From: CAKSEI01 sp964403505
GTDB taxonomy: Bacteria > Bacillota > Clostridia > Oscillospirales > CAG-272
Direction: 5' to 3'
DNA: 43,173 nucleotides
Assembly: GCA_964403505.1 (NCBI GenBank)
Contig: CAYOFP010000017.1
Coordinates: 1 to 43,173 of the forward strand
Shown here piece by piece: positions 24,759 through 32,972 of the stretch (position 1 is its first letter; every line of letters starts with the position of its first letter). Made by a program: the position numbers and the translations under genes. The notes beneath the pieces are model-generated. The model ran no database searches. It saw nothing but the letters and a program-made list of their open reading frames with translations, and was not told where the DNA came from.

Positions 24759-25553
24759 TCACGAAAGTATCGTGCGGTCGTTTGCAAATTCCGTACCGCT
24801 TGCACGGTTGAACATTTCGAGCAGATCTTCCACTGTGAGCTTGTATTTTTCTTCGCCCGAAATATCGATTATGATGCGGCCCTGGTGGAGCATAATGAGT
24901 CTGTTTCCGTGTTTTATTGCGTCTTTCATATTATGAGTTATCATAAGAGTGGTAAGATGATTTTCGGAAACTATTTTGTCGGTCAGGTCAAGCACTTTTG
25001 CCGCGGTCTGCGGATCGAGTGCCGCTGTGTGTTCGTCGAGCATCAATAACTTCGGGCTCTGCATCGTCGCCATAAGCAGTGTTATCGCCTGTCTCTGACC
25101 GCCCGATAACAACCCGACCTTTGATGTCAGACGGTTTTCGAGTCCGAGGTCAAGCGTTGCGAGCAGTTCTTTAAATTGTGCACGTTCCTTGCTTGTGACT
25201 CCCGGCTTTAAGGTTCTCGGTTTGCCTCTTCGCAGAGCAAGTGCGAGATTTTCTTCTATCTGCATATCTGCCGCCGTACCGATCATCGGGTCCTGAAATA
25301 CACGGCCAAAATATTTTGCACGCTTATAATCGGGCATTTTTGTTATATTTATACCGTCGATCTCGATCGTGCCGCTGTCAACGGGGTAAACGCCTGTTAT
25401 CATATTCAGCATTGTGGATTTACCTGCGCCGTTACCGCCGATGACTGTAACGAAATCACCGTCTTCCAGTGTGAGATTTACACCCTGCAATGCTTTTTTC
25501 TCATTGATCGTTCCGGGATTAAAGGTTTTATAAACATTATCAATTCTTAACAT
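24759..25553 (-). CDS. ABC importer ATP-binding protein (TrpXYZ-type)
   Basis: Cytosolic ATPase of an amino-acid-type importer, 264 residues. Walker A is GGNGAGKST, the signature is LLSGGQRQA, Walker B is LLMLDEHTAALDP and the H-loop is MITHNMKDA. The Walker B tail DEHTAALDP, with His in place of Pro, is typical of the family paired with TrpX-like binding proteins. It is the last gene of the operon, 3 bp after the permease gene, and ends near a bidirectional terminator. Substrate is inferred to be an aromatic amino acid from the partner genes and the T-box. Confidence 0.9.
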   Translation of the reverse strand: MLRIDNVYKTFNPGTINEKKALQGVNLTLEDGDFVTVIGGNGAGKSTMLNMITGVYPVDSGTIEIDGINITKMPDYKRAKYFGRVFQDPMIGTAADMQIEENLALALRRGKPRTLKPGVTSKERAQFKELLATLDLGLENRLTSKVGLLSGGQRQAITLLMATMQSPKLLMLDEHTAALDPQTAAKVLDLTDKIVSENHLTTLMITHNMKDAIKHGNRLIMLHQGRIIIDISGEEKYKLTVEDLLEMFNRASGTEFANDRTILS

Positions 25554-25556
25554 AGT

Positions 25557-26468
25557 TTATTCTTTCTCCTTTACCGAACTCTTTTTGTTTGATGATAACT
25601 TTGATTTCCAATAGGGAATTGCTAAGAAAATGGCAACAAACAGTGCAGAGAAGAGCTTGAGGTCGTTCGCATTGAGACCGAGCTTCAGCACTACGGCAAT
25701 TACGATATAGTATACGATACCGCCGACAACAACTCCGAGCAATTTCAGAGCGAAGTTATTAAATATTTTACCGAAAATGACCTCTCCGATAATAACAGCC
25801 GCAAGGCCGATAACTATTGCACCTCGACCCATATTTATGTCGGCGCTTCCGCTGAACTGAGCGAGCAGTCCGCCCGATATTGCGACAATGCCGTTTGAAA
25901 TAACAAGTCCGATTATCTTTCTTGTATCGGTATTAATGCCGTTTGCGCGTGCCATCGTCTGATTGCATCCCGTGGCACGTATCGAATGACCGAGCTCTGT
26001 TCCGAAAAACCAGTATAACAGGGCTATGATTACGGCGATAAAAGCGATAGTTTTCAGTATTGTAAATTGCAACTGATCGGTTTTCGATGAAACGATAAGG
26101 TCAAAGTTTCTCCAGCTTATTGTCGTATTTGCACGGCCGCCCATGATTCTGAGGTTTACGGAATAGAGGGCAAGCTGCGTTAAAATACCCGAAAGAATGG
26201 CGGGAATGCCGAATTTCGTATGAAGTATGCTAGTTATAAAACCTGCAATACAACCTGCCAAAAAAGCAACAACGAGCGCCAAATAGATATTAACGCCGTA
26301 AAGTGTCGTAAGCACGACTAAAACTGCGCCGCCCGTTCCCAAAGAACCGTCGACAGTCAAGTCCGCAAAATCAAGAATTTTATATGTAATATAAACGCCT
26401 ATCGCCATGATTCCCCAGATCATTCCTTGCGCTATGGGGGAGGGTAACGACTGTATAAATCCTAACAT
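25557..26468 (-). CDS. ABC importer permease (TrpXYZ-type)
   Basis: Integral membrane permease of 303 residues with about eight hydrophobic segments, of the branched-chain/sugar-type permease fold (BPD_transp_2): ADLTVDGSLGTGGAVLVVL near residue 35-50, ATGCNQTMARANGINT around 175-190 and NGIVAISGGLLAQFSG around 205-220. The ATRGxNxxMARANGI-like loop is the coupling helix to the ATPase. The start follows AGGAG at 11 nt. A 14-bp hairpin lies between the binding-protein gene and this one and may lower its expression relative to the binding protein. Confidence 0.9.
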   Translation of the reverse strand: MLGFIQSLPSPIAQGMIWGIMAIGVYITYKILDFADLTVDGSLGTGGAVLVVLTTLYGVNIYLALVVAFLAGCIAGFITSILHTKFGIPAILSGILTQLALYSVNLRIMGGRANTTISWRNFDLIVSSKTDQLQFTILKTIAFIAVIIALLYWFFGTELGHSIRATGCNQTMARANGINTDTRKIIGLVISNGIVAISGGLLAQFSGSADINMGRGAIVIGLAAVIIGEVIFGKIFNNFALKLLGVVVGGIVYYIVIAVVLKLGLNANDLKLFSALFVAIFLAIPYWKSKLSSNKKSSVKEKE

Positions 26469-26487
26469 GATGTGCTCCTAAGATAAA

Positions 26488-26524
26488 GTAAAAAGTGGTA
26501 ATTTGAAAACTTACCACTTTTTAC
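26488..26524 (-). terminator. Terminator-like hairpin between binding protein and permease genes
   Basis: A 14-bp perfect stem (GTAAAAAGTGGTAA with its complement) and 9-nt loop. The T-run is short and partly in the stem. It is either a leaky terminator or an mRNA 3'-end stabiliser that raises binding-protein levels over the membrane subunits. Confidence 0.65.
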
Positions 26525-26548
26525 ATTGTTATGCTTCCTTTTTAATTA

Positions 26549-27517
26549 TCAGTCAGCGATAGCGGTATAGCCTTCGGGGATTGTAACGCCGAGCGTTTCA
26601 GCTCTGTCAGCCTTATAGAGCTTTGTGAGTTCCGTAGCATATTCGATTTCCATATCTGCGGGGTCTTTGCCGTTTACGAGAATATCGTATGCCATTTCGC
26701 CTGCTCTGTGACCGATATCATAGTAGCTGATAGAAAGCGTTGCGATACCGCACTTGTCGCAAATGCCTTGCTCGCCTGCGATTACGGGAATTTTTGCAGG
26801 CTCGAGGACATTGTTGATTGCTCCGCCGTTCGATGCGGCGGTGTTGTCCGTGGGGATAAATACAGCGTCGCACTTGTCGTTGACGATTTGCTGTGTTACG
26901 GAAGTAACATCATTTGTATCAACAAATGTGTATTCCTTTGATGCGATACCGAGCTTGTTCAGCTCATCCGTCATAACATCAGACTGATATTTCGAGTTCT
27001 TTTCTGCAGAGCAGTAGAGAATAGCTACATTCTTTACATCGGGAACGAGCTCTTTTATCATTGCCGCCTGGTCTACAATGGGAGCGAGGTCGGCAGTACC
27101 CGTGACATTATAGCCTGTTTTGCCGTTCCAGTTCTCGATTCCGAGTGCCGTTGCATAGTCGGTGATGGATGTTGCAACAACGGGGATGTCAGCTGTCGCC
27201 TGAGCTGCAGCTGCGAGAGCGTCGGTAGCATTTGCCATAATAAGGTCGACCTTATCTGAAACAAACTTTGATACGATGGTCGTGCAGTTTGTTGCCTCGC
27301 CCGATGCGTTCTGTTCATCAAAGGTTACTTTGTCGCCGAGCTTCTCGGTGAGGGCATCTTTAAAGCCCTTGGTTGCAGCATCGAGAGCGTCGTGCTGAAC
27401 GAGCTGGCAGATGCCTATTTTGTAGGTCTTCTCTTCCTCCTGCTTGCCGCAGCCGGAAAGAGCGCATACAGCGAAAATCATCGCGCATGCAAGTACGATT
27501 GAAATAATTCTTTTCAT
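26549..27517 (-). CDS. ABC importer substrate-binding lipoprotein (TrpX-like)
   Basis: Membrane-anchored binding protein of 322 residues. A signal peptide ends in the lipobox LSGC (Cys23). The mature protein starts with KIGICQLVQHDALDAATKGF, the mark of the TrpX/PF04392 family, and continues with NATDALAAAAQAT, PIVDQAAMIKELVPDVKNV and DAVFIPTDNTAASN, which line the ligand cleft in relatives. Family members bind aromatic amino acids, and T-boxes for Trp or Tyr often control them; here the specifier reads UUC, so Phe is the best guess. AAGGAGA precedes the ATG. Confidence 0.9.
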   Translation of the reverse strand: MKRIISIVLACAMIFAVCALSGCGKQEEEKTYKIGICQLVQHDALDAATKGFKDALTEKLGDKVTFDEQNASGEATNCTTIVSKFVSDKVDLIMANATDALAAAAQATADIPVVATSITDYATALGIENWNGKTGYNVTGTADLAPIVDQAAMIKELVPDVKNVAILYCSAEKNSKYQSDVMTDELNKLGIASKEYTFVDTNDVTSVTQQIVNDKCDAVFIPTDNTAASNGGAINNVLEPAKIPVIAGEQGICDKCGIATLSISYYDIGHRAGEMAYDILVNGKDPADMEIEYATELTKLYKADRAETLGVTIPEGYTAIAD

Positions 27518-27561
27518 GATTGTTCTCCTTATATAAAATTATTTTAAGTTCTTAATAAAAT

Positions 27562-27825
27562 AAAAAACTCTGTATCCCACATTGAGATACAGAGACGGAC
27601 AATACCGTGTTACCACTCTGCTTCGCCTGTTCATCGCTGAAAAGGCCTCGCCGACAGAAGCTGTCGTATGCAATATAACGGTCGCGCCCGTTGCACCTAC
27701 TTGGTTTCAATGCACAACTCGTTGAATGAATTTCGCATAGCTGATAATTACTGTCTTGCACCCAACGACAGCTCTCTGAAAACGTTCACTATGCTACTTG
27801 TTTCAACTCAAACGTCTTTTCTTTA
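27562..27825 (-). promoter_or_regulatory. T-box leader, specifier UUC (Phe)
   Basis: Transcribed leader on the minus strand. Stem I has the AGUA/GAA loop-E pair: AGTA at 27798-27795 next to GCATAG (27794-27789), which pairs with CTATGC (27740-27735), followed by GAA (27734-27732), one A, then the specifier TTC (27730-27728) and a purine. The distal part has AGAGAG and GTTGGGTGCAA. The T-box proper is AGAGTGGTAACACGG near 27618-27604, with UGGU for the tRNA end. It ends in an 11-bp terminator (27594-27568) and six T residues (27567-27562). Uncharged tRNA-Phe should allow readthrough. Confidence 0.9.
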
Positions 27826-27831
27826 CATGTT

Positions 27832-27860
27832 ATAATATCATTTATTCGCAATTTTGTCAA
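27832..27860 (-). promoter_or_regulatory. Promoter of the T-box/importer operon
   Basis: TTGACA (27860-27855), a 17-bp spacer and TATTAT (27837-27832). Confidence 0.85.
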
Positions 27861-27897
27861 CATATATTCAATAAAATGATGAATTATTGTTGTCGGT

Positions 27898-27969
27898 CAA
27901 AAAAACATCATCGCCGCCGGAATGCTCGACGGATCCGGGTACGGGGGTGCTTTCGTGTCACACGCACGA
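27898..27969 (+). pseudogene. Short relic resembling part of gpsA
   Basis: Positions 27910-27945 match gpsA 24292-24327 at 30 of 36 bases, and a further stretch (27945-27960) matches gpsA at about 24336-24351 after a gap. Read in frame it gives NIIAAGMLDGSGYG against NVIGIAAGMLDGYEYG in GpsA. No start codon, ribosome site or continuing frame surrounds it, so it is a decayed fragment of a gpsA copy, in the same orientation as the intact gene 3.6 kb away. Confidence 0.5.
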
Positions 27970-27970
27970 A

Positions 27971-28008
27971 AAATCCCCTATGGCAGATAAAACCACCATA
28001 GGAGATTT
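27971..28008 (-). terminator. Probable terminator of the SLH/MutS-like operon
   Basis: A 13-bp stem with one mismatch (CCATAGG-A-GATTT region) and a 12-nt loop, directly after the stop codon. The T-run is short and lies in the stem, so strength is uncertain. Confidence 0.55.
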
Positions 28009-28012
28009 AATT

Positions 28013-29596
28013 TTACTTTTTATGTGATGATAAGATATCTTCTTTTGATAACTTATATTTTCTCGCTATATCGAGCGCATAGCTTTTTGATGAAAATGCA
28101 CCTCGTTTTATTATAAATTCGCGTCTGTGGGTGTCTTCGTCTATAACCGCCGATAGGTTTTGTGCAATGGATTTTCCGCCCTCGGCATTTATTTCTTTTG
28201 TTTTTTCGCATAATTCGTGCAGATGAGTTGCGAAAATTCCTTTCGCACCGATTAAGGCATAGGATGTCAAAACCTCTTGCGCTATATAAACAGCTTCACT
28301 TCCGCCCGTGCTTGAAAATGCTTCGTCAAACAAAAACAGGCTTTTTTCGGTTATCTGAGCGCTGATACGGGATATTTTATTGCATTCGTCTGCAAATCGT
28401 CCTTCGTATATTGCATTGTTGTTTTTCCCCGGCATATAGGTTAATATGGCGTCGACGGTATTTATATTTGCCGATTCGGCGGGCAGGGGAATGCCGAGAT
28501 GGAGCAGTGCATAAGTGTATCCTATTGCGCACAGGAATATTGATTTACCTCCTTGGTTAGGCCCTGTTAATATATATATTTTTCCGCATTCGTCAAAATA
28601 TAAATCGTTTTTTATTATATGACCGTCGGAATTTACGGCAAGATAAGGATTATAAAGACCTGTGACCGATTCCTTTTCTATATCATGTGCAAATGCCGGC
28701 ATACATAACGGGAGATTTCTTTTTTTCAGCTTGCACAGGAAGTTCAGAGCCGCCAGAATAAATTTGAATTCGTTTGATAAATTATGAAGAAATGCGCTCT
28801 TATGTGAAATATATTTTCGTATTGTCGGCTTCCACGCATGTATGGTTTTGTAGTATATCTTTGTGAGCGCATTAGCAACGGCTGAATTTAAAAGATACTT
28901 TTCTTCGGATGATATCGTCCGTTCGGTTTGCTCGAGAGGGGTGATACAGGTATAGGCGTTATTATCAAAATCAAGGCGAAGCAGCTTGTCAAGGATGCTG
29001 CCCGAGACATAGCGCTCGGTATTTACCGATATGATGCCCGCTTCGGTTACTTTAAACTGTCTGTCTAAATTGACGCCGAGCGTAACGCTTTTGATATTTT
29101 GTATTTTAACAGATAGTTTGGCTTCTTCTTTTTTTAATGTCTCGAATTCTTCGCTCTCTTTAATTTCGCTTACCGATTCTTTTAATTCTCTGAGAGCGTC
29201 GCTGGTTATTTTGGAGGAGTCAAGCGCATCATATAAGGTATCTATTACATCGATAAAAAGCTCGGTTTCCTTGACTGTATAAAGGTTCGCTTCGGGATCG
29301 TTTGTCTTTTGGCTGTATTGCAGTTGCGTGACCGTCTCAATTTTGGGAACACATTCTCTTATCATCTTCAAAAGGCCGTTATCAGACAATAGATTCATAA
29401 AAAGCTCGGAACGGCGAATAATGGTATTTTTGTTGAGGGTGAAATAATTATCGAGGCTTGCCGTTGTCATACCGTATTCGTCCTGACTTTTCATATTGAT
29501 CATGCTGTCAAGCCGCAGATCGCCTATAAAATCAAAACTCTTGAAATTATTACGAGCATCGTCCTCTGCCCAAATAAGGCTGAAATTGTTTTTCAA
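28013..29596 (-). CDS. MutS-family ATPase, not classical mismatch repair
   Basis: A 527-residue protein whose last 200 residues form the MutS ATPase domain: Walker A TGPNQGGKS (Lys351), then YMPGKNNNAIYEGRFADECNK, Walker B SLFLFDEAFSSTGG and FATHLHEL. The first 300 residues are helical, like the MutS core and clamp; the mismatch-reading domain with Phe-x-Glu is missing, as is the Smr nuclease of MutS2. The start is a TTG at 29596, set by AGGAGGT, overlapping the stop of the upstream membrane-protein gene as TTGA. Such short MutS relatives occur in Clostridia with unknown role. Being coupled to a membrane protein and an SLH protein is unusual. Family is sure; function is not. Confidence 0.85.
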   Translation of the reverse strand: MKNNFSLIWAEDDARNNFKSFDFIGDLRLDSMINMKSQDEYGMTTASLDNYFTLNKNTIIRRSELFMNLLSDNGLLKMIRECVPKIETVTQLQYSQKTNDPEANLYTVKETELFIDVIDTLYDALDSSKITSDALRELKESVSEIKESEEFETLKKEEAKLSVKIQNIKSVTLGVNLDRQFKVTEAGIISVNTERYVSGSILDKLLRLDFDNNAYTCITPLEQTERTISSEEKYLLNSAVANALTKIYYKTIHAWKPTIRKYISHKSAFLHNLSNEFKFILAALNFLCKLKKRNLPLCMPAFAHDIEKESVTGLYNPYLAVNSDGHIIKNDLYFDECGKIYILTGPNQGGKSIFLCAIGYTYALLHLGIPLPAESANINTVDAILTYMPGKNNNAIYEGRFADECNKISRISAQITEKSLFLFDEAFSSTGGSEAVYIAQEVLTSYALIGAKGIFATHLHELCEKTKEINAEGGKSIAQNLSAVIDEDTHRREFIIKRGAFSSKSYALDIARKYKLSKEDILSSHKK

Positions 29597-29931
29597 TGCA
29601 AGTACCTCCTGAAAACATTTAATATGGCGCTTTGTATGTTATCGGCGTATAAAAATGCAAATATAAAAATGATAAGCAAAGGAAAGATCAGATATATTTT
29701 CGCATATCCCAAGGTGCACCAGATCCGCGAAAACCATATATAAAAAACTAACCAAAACAGTAACAGCGGTATTATGATGACAGACGTCAGAGTATTGTAA
29801 AACAATAAAAGAAGGCAAAAAACAGCCAAAAGCGCACACCAAGCCGGGAACACCGCTCGGCGGATTTTTGAAATGCGAAGCTGTTTTTCGCCTATCTTTG
29901 TTAAATACAGTATTTTGTTCTTGAAACTCAT
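29593..29931 (-). CDS. Small membrane protein upstream of the MutS-like ATPase
   Basis: A 112-residue protein I do not recognise. A basic N-terminus (KIGEKQLRISKIRR) is followed by about three hydrophobic segments (residues 28-44, 48-68 and 78-96) and a short basic end. It is 10 bp downstream of the SLH-protein gene, with a weak AAAGG ribosome site, and overlaps the MutS-like gene by TTGA. Tight coupling on both sides suggests that it works with one or both neighbours, for instance as a membrane anchor for the ATPase. Confidence 0.72.
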   Translation of the reverse strand: MSFKNKILYLTKIGEKQLRISKIRRAVFPAWCALLAVFCLLLLFYNTLTSVIIIPLLLFWLVFYIWFSRIWCTLGYAKIYLIFPLLIIFIFAFLYADNIQSAILNVFRRYLH

Positions 29932-29941
29932 TTACCTTTTA

Positions 29942-30958
29942 TCAATAATTCGGCGTCCATTCGGGAATGACGAGCGCATATCTTCCGGGTTTGCCCGTCA
30001 GGCTGATATATCCTGCACTGACAGTGATATCGACTTTTTTGAATAAGCTGTTTTCCATGTAGTATACCGCCGTGTTTTCCGCAGTCATATTCTGGGGCAG
30101 GCGTATCTTTATCTCGGAGCTATCCGACGGGATGTATTCTTCGCCGTCTTTTGTTACCTTGATATCATATGTGAGCGTACTGCCGTATTCGTTTTGAAGC
30201 GAGGCGATCAATTCCTCGTCTGCGTTTTTGAGCACTTCAAGGGAGTAGGATGAGATATCTCCGTCAAACGATGACAAGCAGAGCGAAATGCCGTTTTCAT
30301 CGTTTGTGATGCAGCCGTCCGACATCTGAGCGCTTATCAGCCTTGCTGTGCGCTCGATTACCGCTGCTACCTGTGCGCGTGTCGACAGTCCCTTCGGTAC
30401 AAGAGAGTTTCCCATACCGTATATTATTCCTGCCTCCTGCAGGGTCTTTACGGCGTCCTTTGCGTAGGAGGATATTTTCGCTTCGTCGTCGAATATCATA
30501 GAGTCCTGCGTTTTTGTGAGTTTGAGATTTGCGTGATCTGCGTATCTCTTTATGATAACGCACATATCCTCTCGTGTGATGGAGGTGTTCGGCTCAAAGG
30601 TCGTGGGGGTCGTTCCGTATACGATGCCGTTTTCGCATGCCCAGCCGATATATCCCGAGTACCACTGTCCCGTCGGCACGTCGGTGAAGACTGTTTTTTC
30701 TTCCCGTTTATCGGGCGCGCCGTCCAGCCTGCCGAGCACGGAGACGAACATGGCGCGCGTCATATTTATATCGACGCCGAAGACCGTCGGCGACATACCG
30801 GCAAAAAGATTATTTGTATATGTGTATCCGATAGAATCATAATACCACTGTCCTTTTATTACATCCGTAAAAGGATTTTGCCATTCGTCAGCTGACGGAC
30901 ATATGCCGAGCGAAACGACGAGTATTGCGATAAGTAATAATGATAATATTCTTTTCAT
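29942..30958 (-). CDS. Secreted protein with three N-terminal SLH repeats
   Basis: A 338-residue surface protein. The start is ATG 30958 (MKRILSLLLIAILVVSLGIC), set by GGAGG; an upstream ATG exists but lacks a ribosome site. A signal peptide (about 1-25) precedes three SLH repeats: FTDVIKGQWYYDSIGYTY to about residue 75, FTDVPTGQWYSGYIGWA to about 135, and a third to about 195 (DAVKTLQEAGIIYGMG). The remaining 140 residues are beta-rich, with no catalytic motif that I can see. It shares the SLH module with the GH26-like protein at 8139 but with SLH at the other end. It heads the operon with the small membrane protein and the MutS-like ATPase. Confidence 0.85.
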   Translation of the reverse strand: MKRILSLLLIAILVVSLGICPSADEWQNPFTDVIKGQWYYDSIGYTYTNNLFAGMSPTVFGVDINMTRAMFVSVLGRLDGAPDKREEKTVFTDVPTGQWYSGYIGWACENGIVYGTTPTTFEPNTSITREDMCVIIKRYADHANLKLTKTQDSMIFDDEAKISSYAKDAVKTLQEAGIIYGMGNSLVPKGLSTRAQVAAVIERTARLISAQMSDGCITNDENGISLCLSSFDGDISSYSLEVLKNADEELIASLQNEYGSTLTYDIKVTKDGEEYIPSDSSEIKIRLPQNMTAENTAVYYMENSLFKKVDITVSAGYISLTGKPGRYALVIPEWTPNY

Positions 30959-30977
30959 GATAATATCCTCCGACTCT

Positions 30978-31006
30978 ATTCTACTATACATTTATAATAA
31001 AATCAA
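30978..31006 (-). promoter_or_regulatory. Promoter of the SLH/MutS-like operon
   Basis: TTGATT (31006-31001), a 17-bp spacer and TAGAAT (30983-30978), divergent from the SRP RNA promoter 21 bp away. Confidence 0.7.
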
Positions 31007-31027
31007 GTGCGTTTTGCATTTGATGTA

Positions 31028-31056
31028 TTGCAATAAAGAAAAAAATGTGGTACAAT
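31028..31056 (+). promoter_or_regulatory. SRP RNA promoter with extended -10
   Basis: TTGCAA (31028-31033), a 17-bp spacer and TACAAT (31051-31056) with TGG just before it. Confidence 0.75.
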
Positions 31057-31084
31057 ACATAATAAGTTATAGGCAAGATATGAA

Positions 31085-31364
31085 ATAAGGCCATACCGGT
31101 CGGGGAGGTAGCGGTGCCCTGTACCTGCAATCCGCTATAGCAGGGATGGTTTCCCCTTATGAGGGGAAGTACGGTGTGGTCAGCGCCGTTTCTTTTTCAT
31201 GTTGAAGCATGGGTCTTGCGCAATCGACTGCCGTGAATCATGTCAGGTGGGGAACCAAGCAGCATTAAGCGGATTTGTCGATGTGCCGCAAGTAAGCCTG
31301 TGCGGAGTGAGAAAAACGGTAAGCGCACACTATGCTTTTTCGAGTTTGGGGTGTATGGTCTTAT
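31085..31364 (+). ncRNA. ffs: Signal recognition particle RNA, large bacterial type
   Basis: About 280 nt. The ends pair over 12 bp (ATAAGGCCATAC at 31085-31096 with GTATGGTCTTAT at 31353-31364, one G-U). The 5' Alu-like region carries GGTGCCCTGTACCTGCAAT, typical of Clostridia and Bacilli. Domain IV, the Ffh-binding loop, reads GTCAGGTGGGGAACCAAGC, then AGCATTAAG at about 31235-31270. Size shows the large form with an Alu domain. It lies in front of dnaX as in many Firmicutes. Exact ends are estimates from the terminal helix. Confidence 0.93.
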
Positions 31365-31399
31365 TTTGTATCTTGCTTTTAGAATGTTAAGAGGTAGAA

Positions 31400-32971
31400 A
31401 TGCATCAGGCGCTATACAGGAAGTACCGTCCGAGGACATTTGACGATGTCTGCGGTCAGGAGCATGTAACAGATGTACTCAAATATCAGGTCAAGACGGG
31501 GACGGTGAGCCACGCCTATCTTTTTTGCGGATCCCGGGGAACGGGAAAGACCACCTGTGCCAAAATATTGGCAAAGGCGGTGAACTGCCCGGACGCAGTT
31601 GAAGGAGACCCCTGCTGTGAGTGCGATATCTGCCGTAATATAGATGCCGGCATTTCCGTCGATGTACTTGAGATGGACGCCGCAAGCAATACGGGCGTCG
31701 ATTATATCAGAGATATCAAGGAAAATGTTGCATATTCCGCCTCGGAGGTCAAAAACAAGGTTTTTATTATAGATGAGGTACACATGCTCTCTACGAGCGC
31801 ATTCAACGCACTGCTCAAAACCTTAGAGGAACCTCCGCAAAATGTCATCTTCGTGCTCGCCACGACCGAAATGCATAAGATCCCTGCGACGGTGCTCTCA
31901 CGCTGTCAGCGTTTTGAATTCCGCAGGATACCCGATTCCGTTATCATTGACAGGCTGACGTACATCGCCGAAAAAGAGAGTATCTCTTTATCTGCGGATG
32001 CGGCACGTCTTATTGCACTTTTATCCCGTGGGGGAATGCGTGATGCGATCAGTATGTTTGAGCTTTGCTCGGCGTCCGGTGAGGAGATAACGCTCGAGCG
32101 GGTGCGTGATGTTGTCGGCGTTGCAGGCAGAGGGGACGTAGTCGAGCTGTTCGGTGCTCTCGTAAAGAAAGATTTCCCTGCGGTCTTCGGTATCATCAAC
32201 CGCTTAAGACGTGCCTCAAAGGATTTCGGTACATTTTTGGGAGAGATGCTTTCCTTTTACCGTGATATGATCCTGATACGCGCCTGTAATAAAAAGCCGG
32301 ATAAAAGCCTTTTTGAATTAACAGACGATGAGTTTCAGACGACGCTCGAGTGTTCGGAAAAACTCAGCTCGGAGGCCATGCTGTACCATACAGAGGTGCT
32401 CGAAAATACACTGGGTCTGCTTTCACGCAATACGGCGGATGCGTCACTTCTGACGGAATTGTGCTTTGTACAGATGGCGACCCCGTCGCTGAATTCCACG
32501 CCGAAGGCATTGCTTGCGAGAATATCTGCACTTGAAACGGGCGCACCGGCCGTGCGTGCCGAAGCGGTCAAGGCGGAAAATATAACAAAAAAAGAACCCC
32601 AAAAAAAGATAAATACGAGTGTGGCACAGAAAGAAAGCGCACCGGCAAAGGAGACTGCATTTTCCGAAAAGCCGGCGACATATTGGAGCGATGTCAAACA
32701 AAAGTTTTCCGTCACGAATGCGGCTGTGGGAGGGTTTATGCAGAACGCCCGGGCATATAAGGGTTCAGACGGTAAGCTGAGAGTCTACGTGAAAGACAGC
32801 TTCAGCGCAAATATGCTGACAATGGGAGATAATGTATCCTCTTTGCTGCAGACCGTGCGTACATTCGATGCTGAGATCACCGATGTAGAGGTGAGCGTCA
32901 AAGCAGATATCAAGGATGAGGATGAGACGTCCGCATTCGATGATTTTATAAAAAACTCCGAGGAGGAATAA
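31400..32971 (+). CDS. dnaX: DNA polymerase III subunit gamma/tau
   Basis: Clamp-loader ATPase of 523 residues. N-terminal ALYRKYRPRTFDDVCGQEHV, Walker A GSRGTGKTTCAK, a zinc-binding set of Cys (CPDAVEGDPCCECDIC), Walker B IIDEVHML and sensor motif TTEMHKIPATVLSRCQRF are all standard. The C-terminal part past about residue 370 is short, with a charged linker (KAENITKKEPQKK), so the tau-specific region is smaller than in E. coli. AGAGGT lies before the ATG. The next gene starts 1 bp after its stop and its ribosome site lies in the last dnaX codons. I saw no clear slippery sequence for a separate gamma form. Confidence 0.96.
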   Translation: MHQALYRKYRPRTFDDVCGQEHVTDVLKYQVKTGTVSHAYLFCGSRGTGKTTCAKILAKAVNCPDAVEGDPCCECDICRNIDAGISVDVLEMDAASNTGVDYIRDIKENVAYSASEVKNKVFIIDEVHMLSTSAFNALLKTLEEPPQNVIFVLATTEMHKIPATVLSRCQRFEFRRIPDSVIIDRLTYIAEKESISLSADAARLIALLSRGGMRDAISMFELCSASGEEITLERVRDVVGVAGRGDVVELFGALVKKDFPAVFGIINRLRRASKDFGTFLGEMLSFYRDMILIRACNKKPDKSLFELTDDEFQTTLECSEKLSSEAMLYHTEVLENTLGLLSRNTADASLLTELCFVQMATPSLNSTPKALLARISALETGAPAVRAEAVKAENITKKEPQKKINTSVAQKESAPAKETAFSEKPATYWSDVKQKFSVTNAAVGGFMQNARAYKGSDGKLRVYVKDSFSANMLTMGDNVSSLLQTVRTFDAEITDVEVSVKADIKDEDETSAFDDFIKNSEEE

Positions 32972-32972
32972 T

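Noticed and set aside
27552..27761. 69-codon minus-strand frame over the T-box
   Set aside because: The sequence is explained base for base by stem I, the T-box and the terminator; the frame has no ribosome site.
31197..31443. Several frames of 60-80 codons over the SRP RNA
   Set aside because: The region is a structured RNA with pairing ends and the domain IV motif; frames there are accidental.
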